From Cerrena zonata (taxonomy: Eukaryota; Basidiomycota; Agaricomycetes; Polyporales; Cerrenaceae), in the NCBI GenBank assembly GCA_038087015.1, contig JASBNA010000011.1, positions 620,001-684,000 of the forward strand: DNA of 64,000 nt, given 5' to 3'. This document shows positions 38,598 to 51,119 of the stretch, piece after piece. The notes beneath the pieces are model-generated. The model was not told the origin of the DNA, searched no databases, and was given only the letters and a program-made list of their open reading frames with translations. Within the stretch, counting starts at the first letter, position 1, and every line of letters begins with the position of its first letter. Made by a program: the position numbers and the translations under genes.

Positions 38598-41500
38598 ATG
38601 CCTCCTCTCCAGCACCATAACCTCAAAACTCCCCAGCTCGCATCCAGCACGACAGAACAGGGCACAGCGGAGTTCGCAGAGGCGATATCCGCAAGATTTT
38701 CCCGGTCAGGAACCACTGCTCTGAGTCTCATTGCCCTCGGTGCACCACCTGGCATGATCTCACCTCCATCCTATCCATCTCATACCCCTTCTTCTTCCCA
38801 TAGCATGTCAACAAACATTTCTTCCCCCGCTTCCGCTTCCGTTTTCCAACCCCTTCTCCCCGAATCTCTCTCTGACCTTCTCAGCGACTCTAATGCGCTT
38901 GTTCTTGACATCCGTCCGCACAACACATACGCAATCGCAAGACTGCCCCATGCGCTCTCCCTCTCTGTCCCGTCCACCCTCCTCAAGCGTCCTAATTTCT
39001 CGCTAGCCCGTCTTGCTCAGATGCTGCCCTCGAACGCTGATCGCACTCGCTTTACACAATGGCAGTCGGCGTCTCGAATTCTGGTCTATGATGCTGATAG
39101 CTCGGTCCTCCTAGACGGCGGTAACCTCTTGGGTCTCCTCCGCAAGTTTCGGAATGAGGGCTTCCCAGAAGATCGTTCCCTGACCTGGCTCAAGGGCGGC
39201 TTCCACACTATCTGGAGAGACTACCCATCGCTTGTAGACCATGAACCTCCTCCCAACGATGATGAAGAGGAGGACCTCTCCACTCCGATGACTACCACCA
39301 TGTCTGCTCCTGCGGGGATAGACGGTATCCTGCGCACTAAGCACCTCCCCATGTCTGCCTTTACAATGAATTCAACAACGTCTTTGCAAACCGCTTCTCC
39401 TTCGCTCCTGCGCTCCCATTCTCGTTCAGAGGTATTGTCGTATTTTTCGCTTTGCTTTGGACGTACTGACCCGCACAGTTACCGCAGGCGAATTTGGTAC
39501 CACCTACCCCAACAGCTCCTCGCGCGGATCCCTTCTCTGCTGCACCCACTCCCTCTCAGGCGCCATTTACTCTCCGCTTGCCCCCAACCATGTCCCGGGC
39601 GAGCTCCAGGCTCCCAGATGTCAAGGAAGGGCAAGTCGTGGACTCCTCCACCCTAGAACAGGGAAAGCAGGCTTTTCCGCGATTTTCGGCCCAGTCGAGT
39701 CTTCCCACAATTTCACCTCAACCTTCGATGTATGCGACTTCTTCACGTCCCCATTACAACTCGATGCCTCACGGCCAACAGGTGAGTTATCCCATCTGGG
39801 CGTATCATTAAAACCCTGCTCCAACCATCCAATCAATAGATGGCCTTCAACCCGTTCTTCGATACCATCCGGCAGAACTTGGAGCTGTCTCGTGGTGCGA
39901 ATTCACACGAGGGTAGTAGCTCCAAGGCAAGTGCGATTCCTCTCAAGTTGCCAAGGAGGGTTCGACAACGTGTTGGTGAACTTCCGTTTGAATGGTTACG
40001 ACAGATAGCGCGCAAGAGTGGGAAAGTGAAACGTCCTGTGATCGATACTACGACCTCGGAGAGCGGGGAGGAAGGGAGTACGAGTGAGGTGGATGATCCC
40101 TCGCCGTCACCCGATACGACGTCATCGACTAATTCGTCAGCTGAGGATCTCACTCGTGCTCTGGCCATGCAGTTCTATAAGATCGAATTGGGCGAGCAAC
40201 GGAGGTTGATGGGTGTGATGGATCATCATTCTAAAGAGAGTGGGGTTGTCGCATCTGGCTCGATGGCGAGCACGGGGAGATCGGTATCGATGAGTGGAGC
40301 ATCGTCTGGCGGTCTCGTCACGAGGAGTATCAGTCATACCGGTCTCCCGTCTCCTCCTTCGAAGTCACCAATGAAGTCTAAGAAAAAGTCGGGTCATGCG
40401 TTCCCGTTTAGTATCACCGCTGGTGTAGAAAAGGGAACGAAGAATCGGTGAGTGTTTGTGTTTTTAGTTGGGTATTTGGTTTGGAATCTAAAAGATTAAA
40501 AATAAAAATTAGGTATCGATACATCTGGCCTTTTGAGCACGCCCGTGTACGGCTGCTAAGGAAAGGCTCGGACGAGGATGATTACATGAACGCCAGTTAC
40601 GTTCAGCCTCTAGGTACTACCAAGAGGTATATTGCCACACAGGGTCCCCTAGCGGCTACATTTACCGATTTTTGGACGTGAGTATTATTATTAATCTGTA
40701 CTTATCTTTATAATTCCAATTGACCGTAAACATCGTAGACTCTGCTGGGAACAGAACGTTCATGTCATCGTCATGCTCACTCGCGAATTTGAGAGTGCGA
40801 CAGAAAAATGTGGTACGTACTGGATGGAGGGCAGTTACGGTCCTCTGAGGTTGAAGGTCCTCGAGTCCAACGACACGCCCGAACGTGCTCTCAAGCGACG
40901 TGAGAGTTCTGGGTTCTTTAACCTCCCTTCGGTCGCATCAAAACCTGCAAGTACCAAACGTAGACGCCGTAAGAAGACAAACGGAGAAACTGACAATGAA
41001 GATTCAGACGGCGCACATACCATTCGGCGTGTCTTCGAACTAAGGCATACTGGTTTCCCATTGGCTTCCCCTCGTCACATTACTCAATTACAGTACCTCG
41101 ATTGGCCGGATATGAACGTCCCTGATGATCCGACAGGCTTACTTGACCTCATGCAGCAAGTAGACGGCGTCGTGGAAAGCTCGAGGAAAGGAAGAGCGAA
41201 AGTCTGGGGTGAAGGTCCTCTAAAGGGACCGTCCGGTCCTTCGCTTCCTAACGAGTCTTCCACCGCAGCAGCCGATCAGGAAGTGAAGAGCGATGGTTCT
41301 TCCCATTCCTCGAATAGCGAGGATGAAGTGGACTCGAGGACAGGGGTTGCCAAGCATGCTATCACGAATCCTCCTGTGCTCCTTCATTGTTCTGCAGGTG
41401 TAGGTCGGACGGGTGGGTTCATTGCGGTTGATGCAGTCCTAGATGGGATTCGGAGGGAGATGAGGAAGAGGAGAGAGACGAATCCGGGTGAACCTTTGTC

Positions 41501-43130
41501 TTCGTCCGAGAGCAGAGCTAGTAGTCGTGGGGCTGAAGAGAGAATGGAAGTTGATTCTAATTCTAACCATTCCAACTCGAGTCCTAGTCCGCCACCACGT
41601 GAACACGGACAGGATGGACAAGACCGGTCGTCGAGTGAAGAAGCCCGTGCGTTGGGATTGGGATTGGGAGAGACTTCTGGGTTGACTTTGCCGCTTTCTG
41701 TGGGCCTGAATGAAGTTCATGTCCCTGTGGCTGGGTTTAGGAGTCCTCCACCTGAGGCTATGAATGTCGATGAGGGAAATCCGAATCCGAATACTACTAG
41801 CCCCCAGCGGCCTGCTGCTGCGAATAGGAATGCTACGATCAAACCTTCCCCACAGCTCGTCAACGAGGTTCAGAACCTTCTTAAACGGTCCTCCGCGAAT
41901 GCGAAAGGGATAGACGTCAGTGCGTCCCCAACGCCACCGCCTGCGCCTTATTTCAGTAGTAGGGGGTCTGAGACGAGTGTGGATGATATTCGTGCACGAC
42001 GGTCGATGTCTATTTCGACATCGGCTTCGGCCGCTTTGGGGTCCTCGTCGGTGTCGCATTCCCATACTGGTTCTGGACACTTGTCTACGAGTCCGGTTTC
42101 TAGCCATGGTGGGAGTTCGACGAGTTTGTCGCAGGCTATGAAGTCTGTTGTGATCCCCCCGACGACTTCGTATGAGGGGAAGAGTATCTATGGGTCTTCT
42201 TCGCAGATATCGTCAACTGGACCTGGGTCTACTGAGAAAGCGAGTTCTGGAGAGAACAAAAACAAGTTTGTACTCCCGGCTTTACCACCTACCTCACCTA
42301 CATCCCCGAGGAGACCTACGGCGATGCGTCCGAGTACGTCGAGTCGGTTGAATACATGGCGATCCGAGGTCCGTACAGAAACCCAGGCAGCAGCCGCTGC
42401 CGAAGAAAAAGCTAGTCGGCATTCGGGCGTGCCTGAACGGACTTCTTCGAGTGACGAAAAGGAGCGGTCTGCGTCAGCTTCCGACGAACAGAGCTCGGAA
42501 CAATCAAAGAGGTCGTTTGAGCACAATGCGGGCCCGAGGGCGTTGCATGATGATTCGTCGCCGCCGTTGTTGTCGACGTATGATGAGCCGATCCAGAGGG
42601 TGTTGGAGGATATGAGGGAGCAGAGGATGAGTTTGTGTCAGAGTTTGAGGCAGTATGTGTTTGTGCATCGGGCGATTATTGAGGGTGCGCTGATGATTGT
42701 GGATGAGGAGAAGGCGAAGAAGGTGAGGGTGGAGGCTGGGATGGTTGTGTTGCAGGATCATACCACTCCTGGAGGTGCAAAGATGGAGGAGAGGGAGAGG
42801 GAAGAGGAGGATAGTGCTCTTGAAGTTGAGGACGATCCTAAAACACCCGAACGCGATATTCACCTCGACTCACCTTTCACATCCCCATCCAAGAACGTCA
42901 TGCGACGATGGAGTACATCAGAAATGGCCGACATTGTCATGCATTCCCCACTGTCTTCCCCAGGTCGACAGAAACGAGGCCCGAGTCCGACAGAGTTGAC
43001 AAAGGAAGGAGCGAAGGGAGAAGTGATGTTGACCAAGAGACCGAGTGTTAAGAGGAAAGGAAGGAGCTCGGGCGAGGGGAGTCAGGAGTTACGCTATGTT
43101 GGAGACCCCATGCTCCCTTTGATTCCCTAG
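38598..43130 (+). CDS. Rhodanese-like plus protein tyrosine phosphatase
   Basis: Five exons (38598-39431, 39479-39781, 39840-40447, 40513-40677, 40739-43130) give about 1433 aa. Chosen start has a perfect Kozak context (GCCACCATGC); an in-frame ATG lies 24 nt upstream. A rhodanese/CDC25-like domain occupies about residues 90-210 (VLDIRPHNTYAIARLPHA, then SRILVYDADSS, with Asp where a catalytic Cys would be). A classical PTP domain follows: KNRYRYIWPF, DDYMNASYVQP, YIATQGPLAATFTDFW, the WPD loop (LDWPDMNVPDDP), the P-loop HCSAGVGRTGGF and a late Q-loop RQYVFVHRA. Layout resembles fungal MAPK phosphatases such as yeast Ptp2/3 and fission-yeast Pyp1/2, so it probably dephosphorylates a MAP kinase with the rhodanese part docking it. 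About 400 Ser/Pro-rich residues are inserted between P-loop and Q-loop. Confidence 0.88.
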
Positions 43131-44981
43131 AAGGTTCACCCAACCCACCTACCCACCTGCCGCCAAGTTGGATTCTGAGAGGGCAAGTCGCCGTGTTCGT
43201 CCCGACCACCTTTTTTCTCGGTGGCTTTTTGACTGCCTCGAGTTCTGCGGGGAGGGGGCGTGAGCAGTTTTTAGGTTTGGGTTTACCGGTGTGGTGATTC
43301 GGACTTGCTCTTTTATGGATGTGGTTCCTCTTTGTCGCCGTTTTACGACTTCGTCTTCGCGCTTCTTCCTCCTCCTCACCCCGTGTTGGGCTGGATCTTC
43401 TCCCCGTTTTCTGCATTACCCCGTTTGTGTTTCGTTTTCTTGATCTTGTAGTTTGTAGTTTTAACCTTTTAACACAACCACAACAACACACCGTTATATA
43501 CATACATACCTCTCTATCTATATCGCATGTATTCCCTTTTTCATCGTCTCCCCTCTCCATTCCCCCCATCATTTATACTTGTCTGCACGCAATACCGTAT
43601 CATACCTGTATCATCATCGTTCTATCTCGGATCTCTCTCCCAACTCTCAACTCCATTCCATACGCAGTACTGTTCTGCTCACTTATATACATCTCTTTGC
43701 ATACGAATGTGGACTGTAGGACTGGAGTTCCAGGCTCAGTAGCATTCCATGTGTTATCGCATATTAGTATGTCGCATATTGGTCGCATATATATCACCAC
43801 ATAGGCGCAATTTCATTTCCGTTGTGTATGATCCTTCTGTTGGAACGGTATGAAACTATGATAGACGTTTTGTCAATATGAGGGAATAAGCTTCAAGTTG
43901 AGGAAGGGGTATTTATAGACAGTGGGAGTAATATCACATTCACCTGGTAGGACGAATTCATCCTCCATTCGAGATCGTCGTTCGCTTTCACGCCTCCCGT
44001 GGGTAGCTGAGATGGTACAAGTAGTCCGAAAACAGGTCGGCCCTAGACCCTGCCTGGATTACTCGAGGTTGCTGCTAGATACACACGCCCTTGACCCATC
44101 TTTGACCCCATGGTCAGGAATGCAGATACTGAGATAGGAATTCCCGGGGTGCGGTATCGGCTATCATTGGCGTGTTGCGAGTCCGAGAAATTCGGAGTTG
44201 TGGTTCTGGTTTGAATGAATCGTTCGGTGCTACTGTGAGTTTTCGAGCTGTCGGCCTAAGATTTGAAGTATGGCTGTTAGAACTGTCAAGGGAGTATACA
44301 CGATTTGGGCAGACTTGGTGGTGTTAAAGGGGAGTTACTGAGCATGTGTGTTCTTCGTGCTGCTCTTGTCGTCCTGATCGACGTACCAACTAATCGAGAA
44401 TGACATTCCAAAGGTTCCGAGTGTTTTCGTATCGTAACTTGTAAGATGCCAATTGAAAAGGAAGGGAAAGGAGTGCATCGAATAAAGATATATAGCAAAC
44501 GGAAGTAAGGTGAGGTGCAGTGCTGCAATTTACACCGGTCGCTGAGATCTAAATCCGAATGGAACTCTTACCTGTGAACGCTACCTGTATCATACTGGCT
44601 CGCTAACTTTTATTAATAAAAATCCTTTTACAAAGGCCTGGCCCTATGTTGGACTTGGAGAGCGCTGCACATTAGATTACATGACGAGAATATATGTAGC
44701 TGCCTAACGTATCTGCGAGAGGACCTCGCTGAGGAAGAGGGATGCAAGGTTTGTACAGGGAGAAGTGGACGCGATGATTGTACGTGATGTCTGCAGTGAG
44801 AGAAAATTAAAGCCAGTACGAGAGTAGGGCAAAGTGAGAGTAAAGAGAAGCATATAAGGAGCAAAAGGAAGGGGGCGAGTGGCGTGAGTTCAGTGACTAT
44901 ATGCGGCGGGAAGTACAATGATCAAGTTTGGATCGGCAAGAAACTACCAGCACAACAAGTGGAGCATGCATATGTTCAAGT
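43131..44981. other. Intergenic, likely convergent 3' regions
   Basis: The first part is pyrimidine-rich and is probably the 3' untranslated region of the phosphatase. The long frames seen here (for example 43319-43804) are low in complexity and overlap on both strands, and no gene is supported. Confidence 0.45.
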
Positions 44982-46398
44982 TTAAGCTTTTGTGTTCGTA
45001 TATGCGGAGGAGGTATCAGCCTGTACAGGGTGCATCGTTGTAAGCACCAAAATGGTCAACCTAGAATACGAACTTACCTTGGATGAAATGTATTGTACGA
45101 TGTCATCTAGAACATCACCAGACACTCTCAACACTCGCTTGTGGGGTGATGCTGCAAATCGATCCTTGACAAAGGATACTGCACGCGAAATTATGTGCTT
45201 CGGATTCCCAGCAATTCCTCCCTTTTTCCGACGGGACCAGACAATGATGTGGAAGTGCAAATCCTCGAGGGAGGTGATTCGGTTAATCACGTCGATCGTG
45301 GCATCCCAATCCGCGTTTTGAAATTGCTCAAACCAATTGTCGGCTATGAAGGAGTGAATGACTAGGTGCAGGTGGCGAATGGTAGTTGGGGCGGAGCGTA
45401 ACAAGTGTCCGAAGCATAGAAACGTGGAAATGGGGGAAAGCGATTGAGACTGCCAACACTTGGGTGATACGACAGTAGGGGTCTGCGTATCCCTAGACAT
45501 TAAGGTTTTTAGGCACAACGAGGATAAAAGGGAGCATGACTTTAGGGGTAGTCCGGAATTTGCTATGTCACTGGAGGCTGATAAATCAAATTGATTAGCG
45601 TCCGAAGAATATCTGGTTGCATTAGCATATACCTTGGTCACCTGGTTTAGATGTCATGTTGAGGGTTAGATCTTGGAGACTCGACCCTGCGTCAACCAGA
45701 TACGATGCGAGAATGTTGTAGTCACAGGGACTGTGTGCTGCGAAGAAAAGTGATTGTATTGGCTGGACGATTGGTTGGTGGATTAACCAAGCAAGCATAA
45801 CATCCGCCCGTAAGGTTCTTTCGACAACTAGTCTCTCGATGTTTACACAGCCGAGGGTAGTACCACGCGGGGGTTGTCTTATAACGAAGTCTTTCGGAAT
45901 CACGCCGAGGTGGAGGTTCCTGATTGAATTGAAGCAAAGCAAAATGTCCCAAATTCCATGAAGTGAGGCACTTTTCTCCATGGTAATCCGTTTAAGCTCG
46001 AGAGTCTCGAGTGTCCTGCTAGGACGTTTGGCAGCTGGCTCCAAGTCTTCAAAGGAGAGATTGGTAGAGCTTCTCCAAAGTACCTCATCTAAGCGTAGGT
46101 GCTTCAAGCGCGGTAATTGGTCGAGAATAATTCCGAAAGAAGCTGGGCTAAGACCGGATGCGTGTGATGTACATGTGAAGGATAAGCGATGGATGTATGA
46201 AGGGATTTCGGGATGATCTCGAATGTTGTCTAGAAAGTTAGAAAGTTTGTCTATCGGTCCATTGACCTCCACATCTTTGAATAGGAATTGTTGTGCGATA
46301 TTGCGCCAGCAGTGATTGACAAGGGAGCATTTTCTCAATAGTAGTTTGTCGTCCGTAATATAGCCGAGGATAATATAGAATAATTCTAAAGGAAGCAT
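44982..46398 (-). CDS. F-box-like protein
   Basis: Starts MLPLELFYIILGYITDDKLL at 46398, followed by KCSLVNHCWRNIAQQFLFKD: together a typical fungal F-box, which would bind Skp1 in an SCF ubiquitin ligase. The rest has leucine-rich, LRR-like blocks (RLKHLRLDEVLW, TLETLELKRITM, SIRNLHLGVIP, TIRHLHLVIHSF, SLEDLHFHIIVW), probably the substrate-recognition part. A short intron (GTATATGCTAATG to TTTATCAG, about 45637-45583) joins GDQ to ASSDIAN in frame. A second intron near 45075-45020 gives the end ADTSSAYTNTKA. Total is about 440 aa. These genes form large, fast-changing families in Agaricomycetes. The substrate is unknown. Confidence 0.72.
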
Positions 46399-46745
46399 GG
46401 TTCGCTCCTAGGTAATAAAGGATTGTGACTATGCAACGGTGCAAGAGCGTACAGACGCGTCGGCCGGGCTGTCGCACTGTTTGTTGTTGTTAGGATTGAA
46501 AGCCATTGCCCAATTTGGGACCTATCATACAAGGCTTCTTGTGAAACACATCTCGTCACAATACTCTTTTCACGTACAGATCGAGTGAAGCTTCCTGCGG
46601 AGCTACTGTACAGTATCATCGACTCTGAGAGCCAAAAACTGTAGCCAGCTGCTAGGCATCTTTGATATCTTTTCATCGGAAAAGGCCTGGGCGTCCCCCT
46701 TGATGAGATATGATGTGTTCTGCCCCGCCTCAGCCCGGAATGAAC

Positions 46746-46937
46746 TTACACCTTGACACTATTTCGAAAGATTGGGTCATATAATAATGCCGCATATACC
46801 AGAAGACCTTTTGAAATGGACTCAATGCTATGGTCTCCTACTCGACCCGCCAACCACTTGTACAACCATTCAATTCGCGTTGTCCAAGCCTCGTGACTGA
46901 TATGACCTGGCATTGTATCTGAGTGACGTAGGATCAA
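46746..46937 (-). CDS. Doubtful hypothetical fragment
   Basis: A 63-codon ATG frame with helical, protein-like content (HEAWTTRIEWLYKWLAGRVG, then SISKGLLVYAALLYDPIF) ends at a possible GTGTAA donor after AGTGTCAAG. It may be an exon of an unrecognised gene or a remnant; no partner exon was found. Confidence 0.25.
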   Translation of the reverse strand: MILRHSDTMPGHISHEAWTTRIEWLYKWLAGRVGDHSIESISKGLLVYAALLYDPIFRNSVKV

Positions 46938-47750
46938 CGCTACATGATTTAGCTCTCAATGTGACATATCTGCCAATCGATATAGGTATGTATGCTAATA
47001 CAATTAGATTCACCGAAGACCAGCTACTTAACCCGATTTCTCAGATTCTAATGATATAGCAAGCACCGGGATATTCACCAAATCATCTGCGCTATCTTTC
47101 ATATGTCTGAGCCGAGCGGCCTTCCTTGAAGGTCTGCATCTCCGCGTTGTGGTCTGACACTCCCCAGAAAGAACAACAGTGGATGCAAGACACTCGATAC
47201 CGCGTGCAGTGTCTTTTGTCAGGGATTGCTTTATGGCATCACCCCACAGTCAAGTTCGATGAGTGTCTGATGTATGAATGACATGTTGCTATTCATCTTT
47301 TCCTCGTAAATTCCTTTCCGTTTGCTGCGTTGTGTCGGTTCTTTCACTGATGTACCTTGTATAGTGTATAGCGTGCCGTTTCCTCCGCTTGTATGGACAG
47401 GAACGCTTGAATGTCGGCGTGCTTTCTGTATTGTACCTCAGTAAGTAGTCTCAGCGGAGAACCTACGATTTAGGACCGAACATAGGCAACAGTTCCGTTT
47501 GGTCTTTGCAAACTTATTTAAAGACGTTTTAGCGACCAGCTCAGGTTTCGAGCTGCACCACTGCGCAAATCCTTCCCGAAGTTACTGTCTACAAAAGAGG
47601 CTAATATCATAGCCCCAAGCAGTTTTTACAATCCGCCTCTCCTCTTTACGCCTTTTTGCATCGCCTCCAGTCTTTCTAGAAGTTTTCCCTGGTCATAGCG
47701 AGGGAACTAAACCGAAGACTAGTAAAGACTAATCAGCTCAGTCTTGTCTT

Positions 47751-47933
47751 CTATTCTTTCGGGAGTTCAACCCCATGATGACGCGAGAGTGATGACAACT
47801 CTTCTCGCAACTTAGCGCTAACTGTGCGAACGGTTGCAAAATCGAGTACCTCTTCTGTGCTATCGTGGCCGTCGACAATTAACTGCGTGTGAGTCTCAGA
47901 CATTGCATAGGGATGAGAACCTTGGGCAATCAT
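47751..47933 (-). CDS. Doubtful small hypothetical protein
   Basis: A 60-codon frame from ATG to TAG with charged, protein-like sequence (MSETHTQLIVDGHDSTEEVL, then RTVSAKLREELSSLSRHHGV). No signal peptide or motif. It lies 150 bp upstream of the P450 on the opposite strand. Confidence 0.28.
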   Translation of the reverse strand: MIAQGSHPYAMSETHTQLIVDGHDSTEEVLDFATVRTVSAKLREELSSLSRHHGVELPKE

Positions 47934-48038
47934 GCTCTTCGTGTTCGTTATGACAGCCTACCACATCGTCCGGAATATAAGCTCCGAGTATCTAGTACTC
48001 CTCATCACGTAAATCCGCATGTCGTTTGCTAGATGGCA

Positions 48039-48044
48039 TATATA
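48039..48044 (+). promoter_or_regulatory. TATA box of intact P450
   Basis: TATATA in the context CATATATACACT, about 42 bp before the ATG at 48086. The inverted pseudogene copy has TATATAA at the equivalent distance, so the promoter was duplicated too. Confidence 0.5.
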
Positions 48045-48085
48045 CACTCTGCATTCGCAATGAAGGTAAGTCAAGTTCCCCCACG

Positions 48086-50513
48086 ATGTCCCTCTCGCTT
48101 CCATCTCAGCTAGTCATTGCGGGTGTGGTGCTATGGGTACTATCGTCGCTATACCAAAGATTCTTTGCGCCATCACCATTGGACAATCTTCCCGGTCCAA
48201 AGTCCAGCAGTTTACTTACAGGTATGCCCAGGCTCCAGAGAGTCTGTCAATAGGAGTCTGACAATGTTTTTCAGGGAACCTGACAGACATGTTCAACCGA
48301 AATGCCTGGGATTTCCACAGGCGATTGATTCATGAATACGGGCCTGTTTCTGTTGTCAGAGGGCTATTTGGCGTATGTAACCCTATGCATATTGCTAGTG
48401 TGTTCTGTCTTGCTCACTCTGTACTAACAGGAGCGGATGATTTACGTCTTCGACCCAAAAGCTCTGCATCACATTGTGGTCAAAGATCAATATATTTATG
48501 AAGAAACTCCAGTTTTCCTCAAGTATGTTCACGAACTCTTCGTTCCTGATTTTTTCCACTCAACCACCCGTTAGCTTCAATCGTTTGTTCTTTGGGAAAG
48601 GACTATTGTCGTCACTGGGTGATTGTTTATTTATTCTATCTATGACCCCTTGCTTAAGACTACTCCAGGCGAAGAACATCGTCAACAGCGAAAGATTCTC
48701 AATCCCGGTATGCTCTTTATGTGTCCACATAAATGAATAGGGTTGGCAGCTCATTTCGTCTAAGTTTTCAACATCAATCACATGCGTCATATGACCCCGC
48801 TCTTCTACGATACTGCTCATCGGGTAAATGCTGTTTCTCGCGGGATCTGTACGACGAATAACTGAAGGTTTCCCCTTGTAACAGTTGCGGAATGCCATCT
48901 CGCGCCAAGTTACAAATGGAGAACAAGAGATCGATATGCTAAGTTGGTTGACTCGTACGGCATTGGAACTCGTTGGCCAAGGAGGTCTTGGGTGGTCCTT
49001 CGACAAACTTGACTCACCGGATCCCAATACTTTAGCTGAATTCTTGAAGGCCTTCGTGTCAGTATCATCTCCTTCGGAACCCCATCACCACATTAACTGA
49101 CCAATCTTTTCGTAGTCCAACCGTCAGTCCCTTATTCTTGCTGATGCGATTCATGCCGTTCTTCGCACAAATCGGTCCTGCTTGGCTTCGACGCAAGGCA
49201 ATCGAGAGTGTCCCTATTGACAGAATTAAGAAATCTATCGAAATTAGCGATACTCTCAACAGGACCGTCAGGGAAATTTTAGATCTGAAGAAAGCTGCAC
49301 TCGCTTCCGGTGATGAGGCCGTGACCTCGCGGATTGGTGAAGGCAAGGATATAATCAGTGTTTTGAGTACGTGTCAGTGTCCGGAATCTTTTCACTATAA
49401 TACTAACCGGTCGATCTTGTAGTGAAGTCTCAGATGGAAGGTTCTGAAGAGGATAAGATGTCAGATGAAGAACTTATGGGACATATGAAGTACGTTCTGA
49501 AGGATATTACTGGATGTTCCTGACCACTCCTCATTGAAGCTCCTTGATCTTTGCTGCGTTCGAAACGACCAGTGGTGCACTCTCTCATATCCTACACAAA
49601 CTTTCAGAGCATCAGGACGTACAGGAAAAATTGCGGCAGGAAATCACTGCTGCTCGTGAAGGTCGGGACTCGATTCCTTACGACGAGCTTGTCGCTCTCC
49701 CATATCTTGAGGCAGTCTGTCGGGAAACCTTACGTTTGTAAGCACATCACACTACGCTCTCGTAGGGTTTGTTATAATAATTAATGTCTGTTAGATACTC
49801 TCCTATTGCAACCCTTAACCGAAGGTATGGAGCTACCCTTTCCCCCTTCTCATCATACTTCACCTCTTTCTTGACACATCGACCTGTAGGACGACGCAAG
49901 ATATCGTGATGCCTCTTGCTGCGCCTGTCCGCGGGAAGGATGGAAAGACATTCACGGAAGTTCCTCTACCCAAGGGTACCGACGTTGCCATCGCTGCATG
50001 GGGATCTAACATCAATCCGGCAATTTGGGGAGAAGATGCTGAGGAATGGAAACCAGAGAGATTCATACAACCTTTGCGAGAGGCAGTGACCGAGGCCCAT
50101 ATACCTGGAGTCTATTCTAACCTGTTAGTGTCAAAATTAAATATTTCTAGATGACGTCTCATATTCTAACACAGAATGACTTTCCTTGGGGGTGGTCGTG
50201 CATGCATGTAAGTCCATCTTTGTTTTTGTTTCCAAAGTAGCGGCGGCTGAACGGGCTATTTAGTGGCTTCAAATTCTCTCAACTTGAAATGAGTACGTTT
50301 TGTCAATAATTTCAGACTCATTTCGCTATAAATACTAATATATATTTTCGAACAGAGGTTGTTTTGGCGGTATTGATAGAAACATTCAAGTTTGAAGTAC
50401 CAAAGGATAAGGATATCTATTGGAACTTCTCCGGTGTTCAGTTCCCGTCTGTTGGGCGCGAAGACGAACACGGACAACTTCCAACCATTGTGTCGTTTGC
50501 CAAGTCCATGTAA
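48086..50513 (+). CDS. Cytochrome P450 monooxygenase, intact copy
   Basis: Fifteen exons (48086-48221, 48275-48372, 48431-48522, 48575-48618, 48669-48707, 48765-48823, 48885-49057, 49116-49366, 49423-49489, 49540-49737, 49795-49824, 49890-50123, 50175-50207, 50264-50292, 50356-50513) give 546 aa without a break. An N-terminal membrane anchor (MSLSLPSQLVIAGVVLWVLS) points to the ER. The I-helix oxygen-activation region is FAAFETTSGALSH, the K-helix ExxR is CRETLRL, the PERF region is WKPERF, and the heme loop FLGGGRACIGF carries the Cys ligand. It is a class II P450 needing a CPR partner. The clan and CYP family were not assigned from sequence alone, and the substrate is unknown. Its inverted duplicate at 13.2-15.6 kb is frameshifted. 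Confidence 0.9.
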
Positions 50514-51119
50514 TAGCCCTCCAAAGGTAGATAAGTTCCTTCGTTCGAATTCGGACACTTTCAATTTGTTGGAACGCTCATCGTCTTCCAACATTTTACA
50601 TGTCACCCATTTTACACGGCTCGCTCATCTTGGATATACTTGAGTTGAAATTATATTTGTTTTGTTTTCGGTAAAGATGATCATATGTTGCACTTCTTCG
50701 GTCGTAGTAACGATGATCTCACACCTGAGTTTGAATCTCACGTACGTAGCAAGTGTATCATTCAAACTCTTTCTCTTAAATCCTATCTCGGTCGTTTGAC
50801 AATTGCTGCCTCACCGTCGTTTCGCTTGCATCCATATGCAGCGAAGAGATAAAGGCATGTTCTTCATATTTACGGAACTCGGATCGACTTATCTATTAAT
50901 ATTCATCACATAAGAATCGAGATTGTCAGGAACAGTATATTGGGGAAGATAAGTTGTTGTTACCAGTCCACTTTAACACCCTACGCAATCCGTGGTAAGT
51001 GTAAGTGGGAAAGAATGAGAATCCTCAGTATCATATACATCGATATTTCCAAGTATTCGACTTTATGACACTCGGATAAACCGGAGACGCAATGAAATCT
51101 GCGATAGGAACATTTACAC
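50514..51119. other. Intergenic, P450 to MYND genes
   Basis: Convergent 3' regions; no gene is seen. Confidence 0.45.

Larger units (their letters stand above)
46399..48085. other. Intergenic upstream of intact P450
   Basis: Two small minus-strand frames (46746-46937 and 47751-47933) are listed separately as doubtful. Otherwise nothing is supported. Confidence 0.4.

Noticed and set aside
41439..42107. 222-codon minus-strand frame inside the phosphatase gene
   Set aside because: Antisense to the long Ser-rich exon; Arg-rich composition is typical of a shadow frame.
43048..43572. 174-codon minus-strand frame after the phosphatase gene
   Set aside because: It overlaps the phosphatase 3' end and its pyrimidine-rich trailer, with low-complexity sequence.
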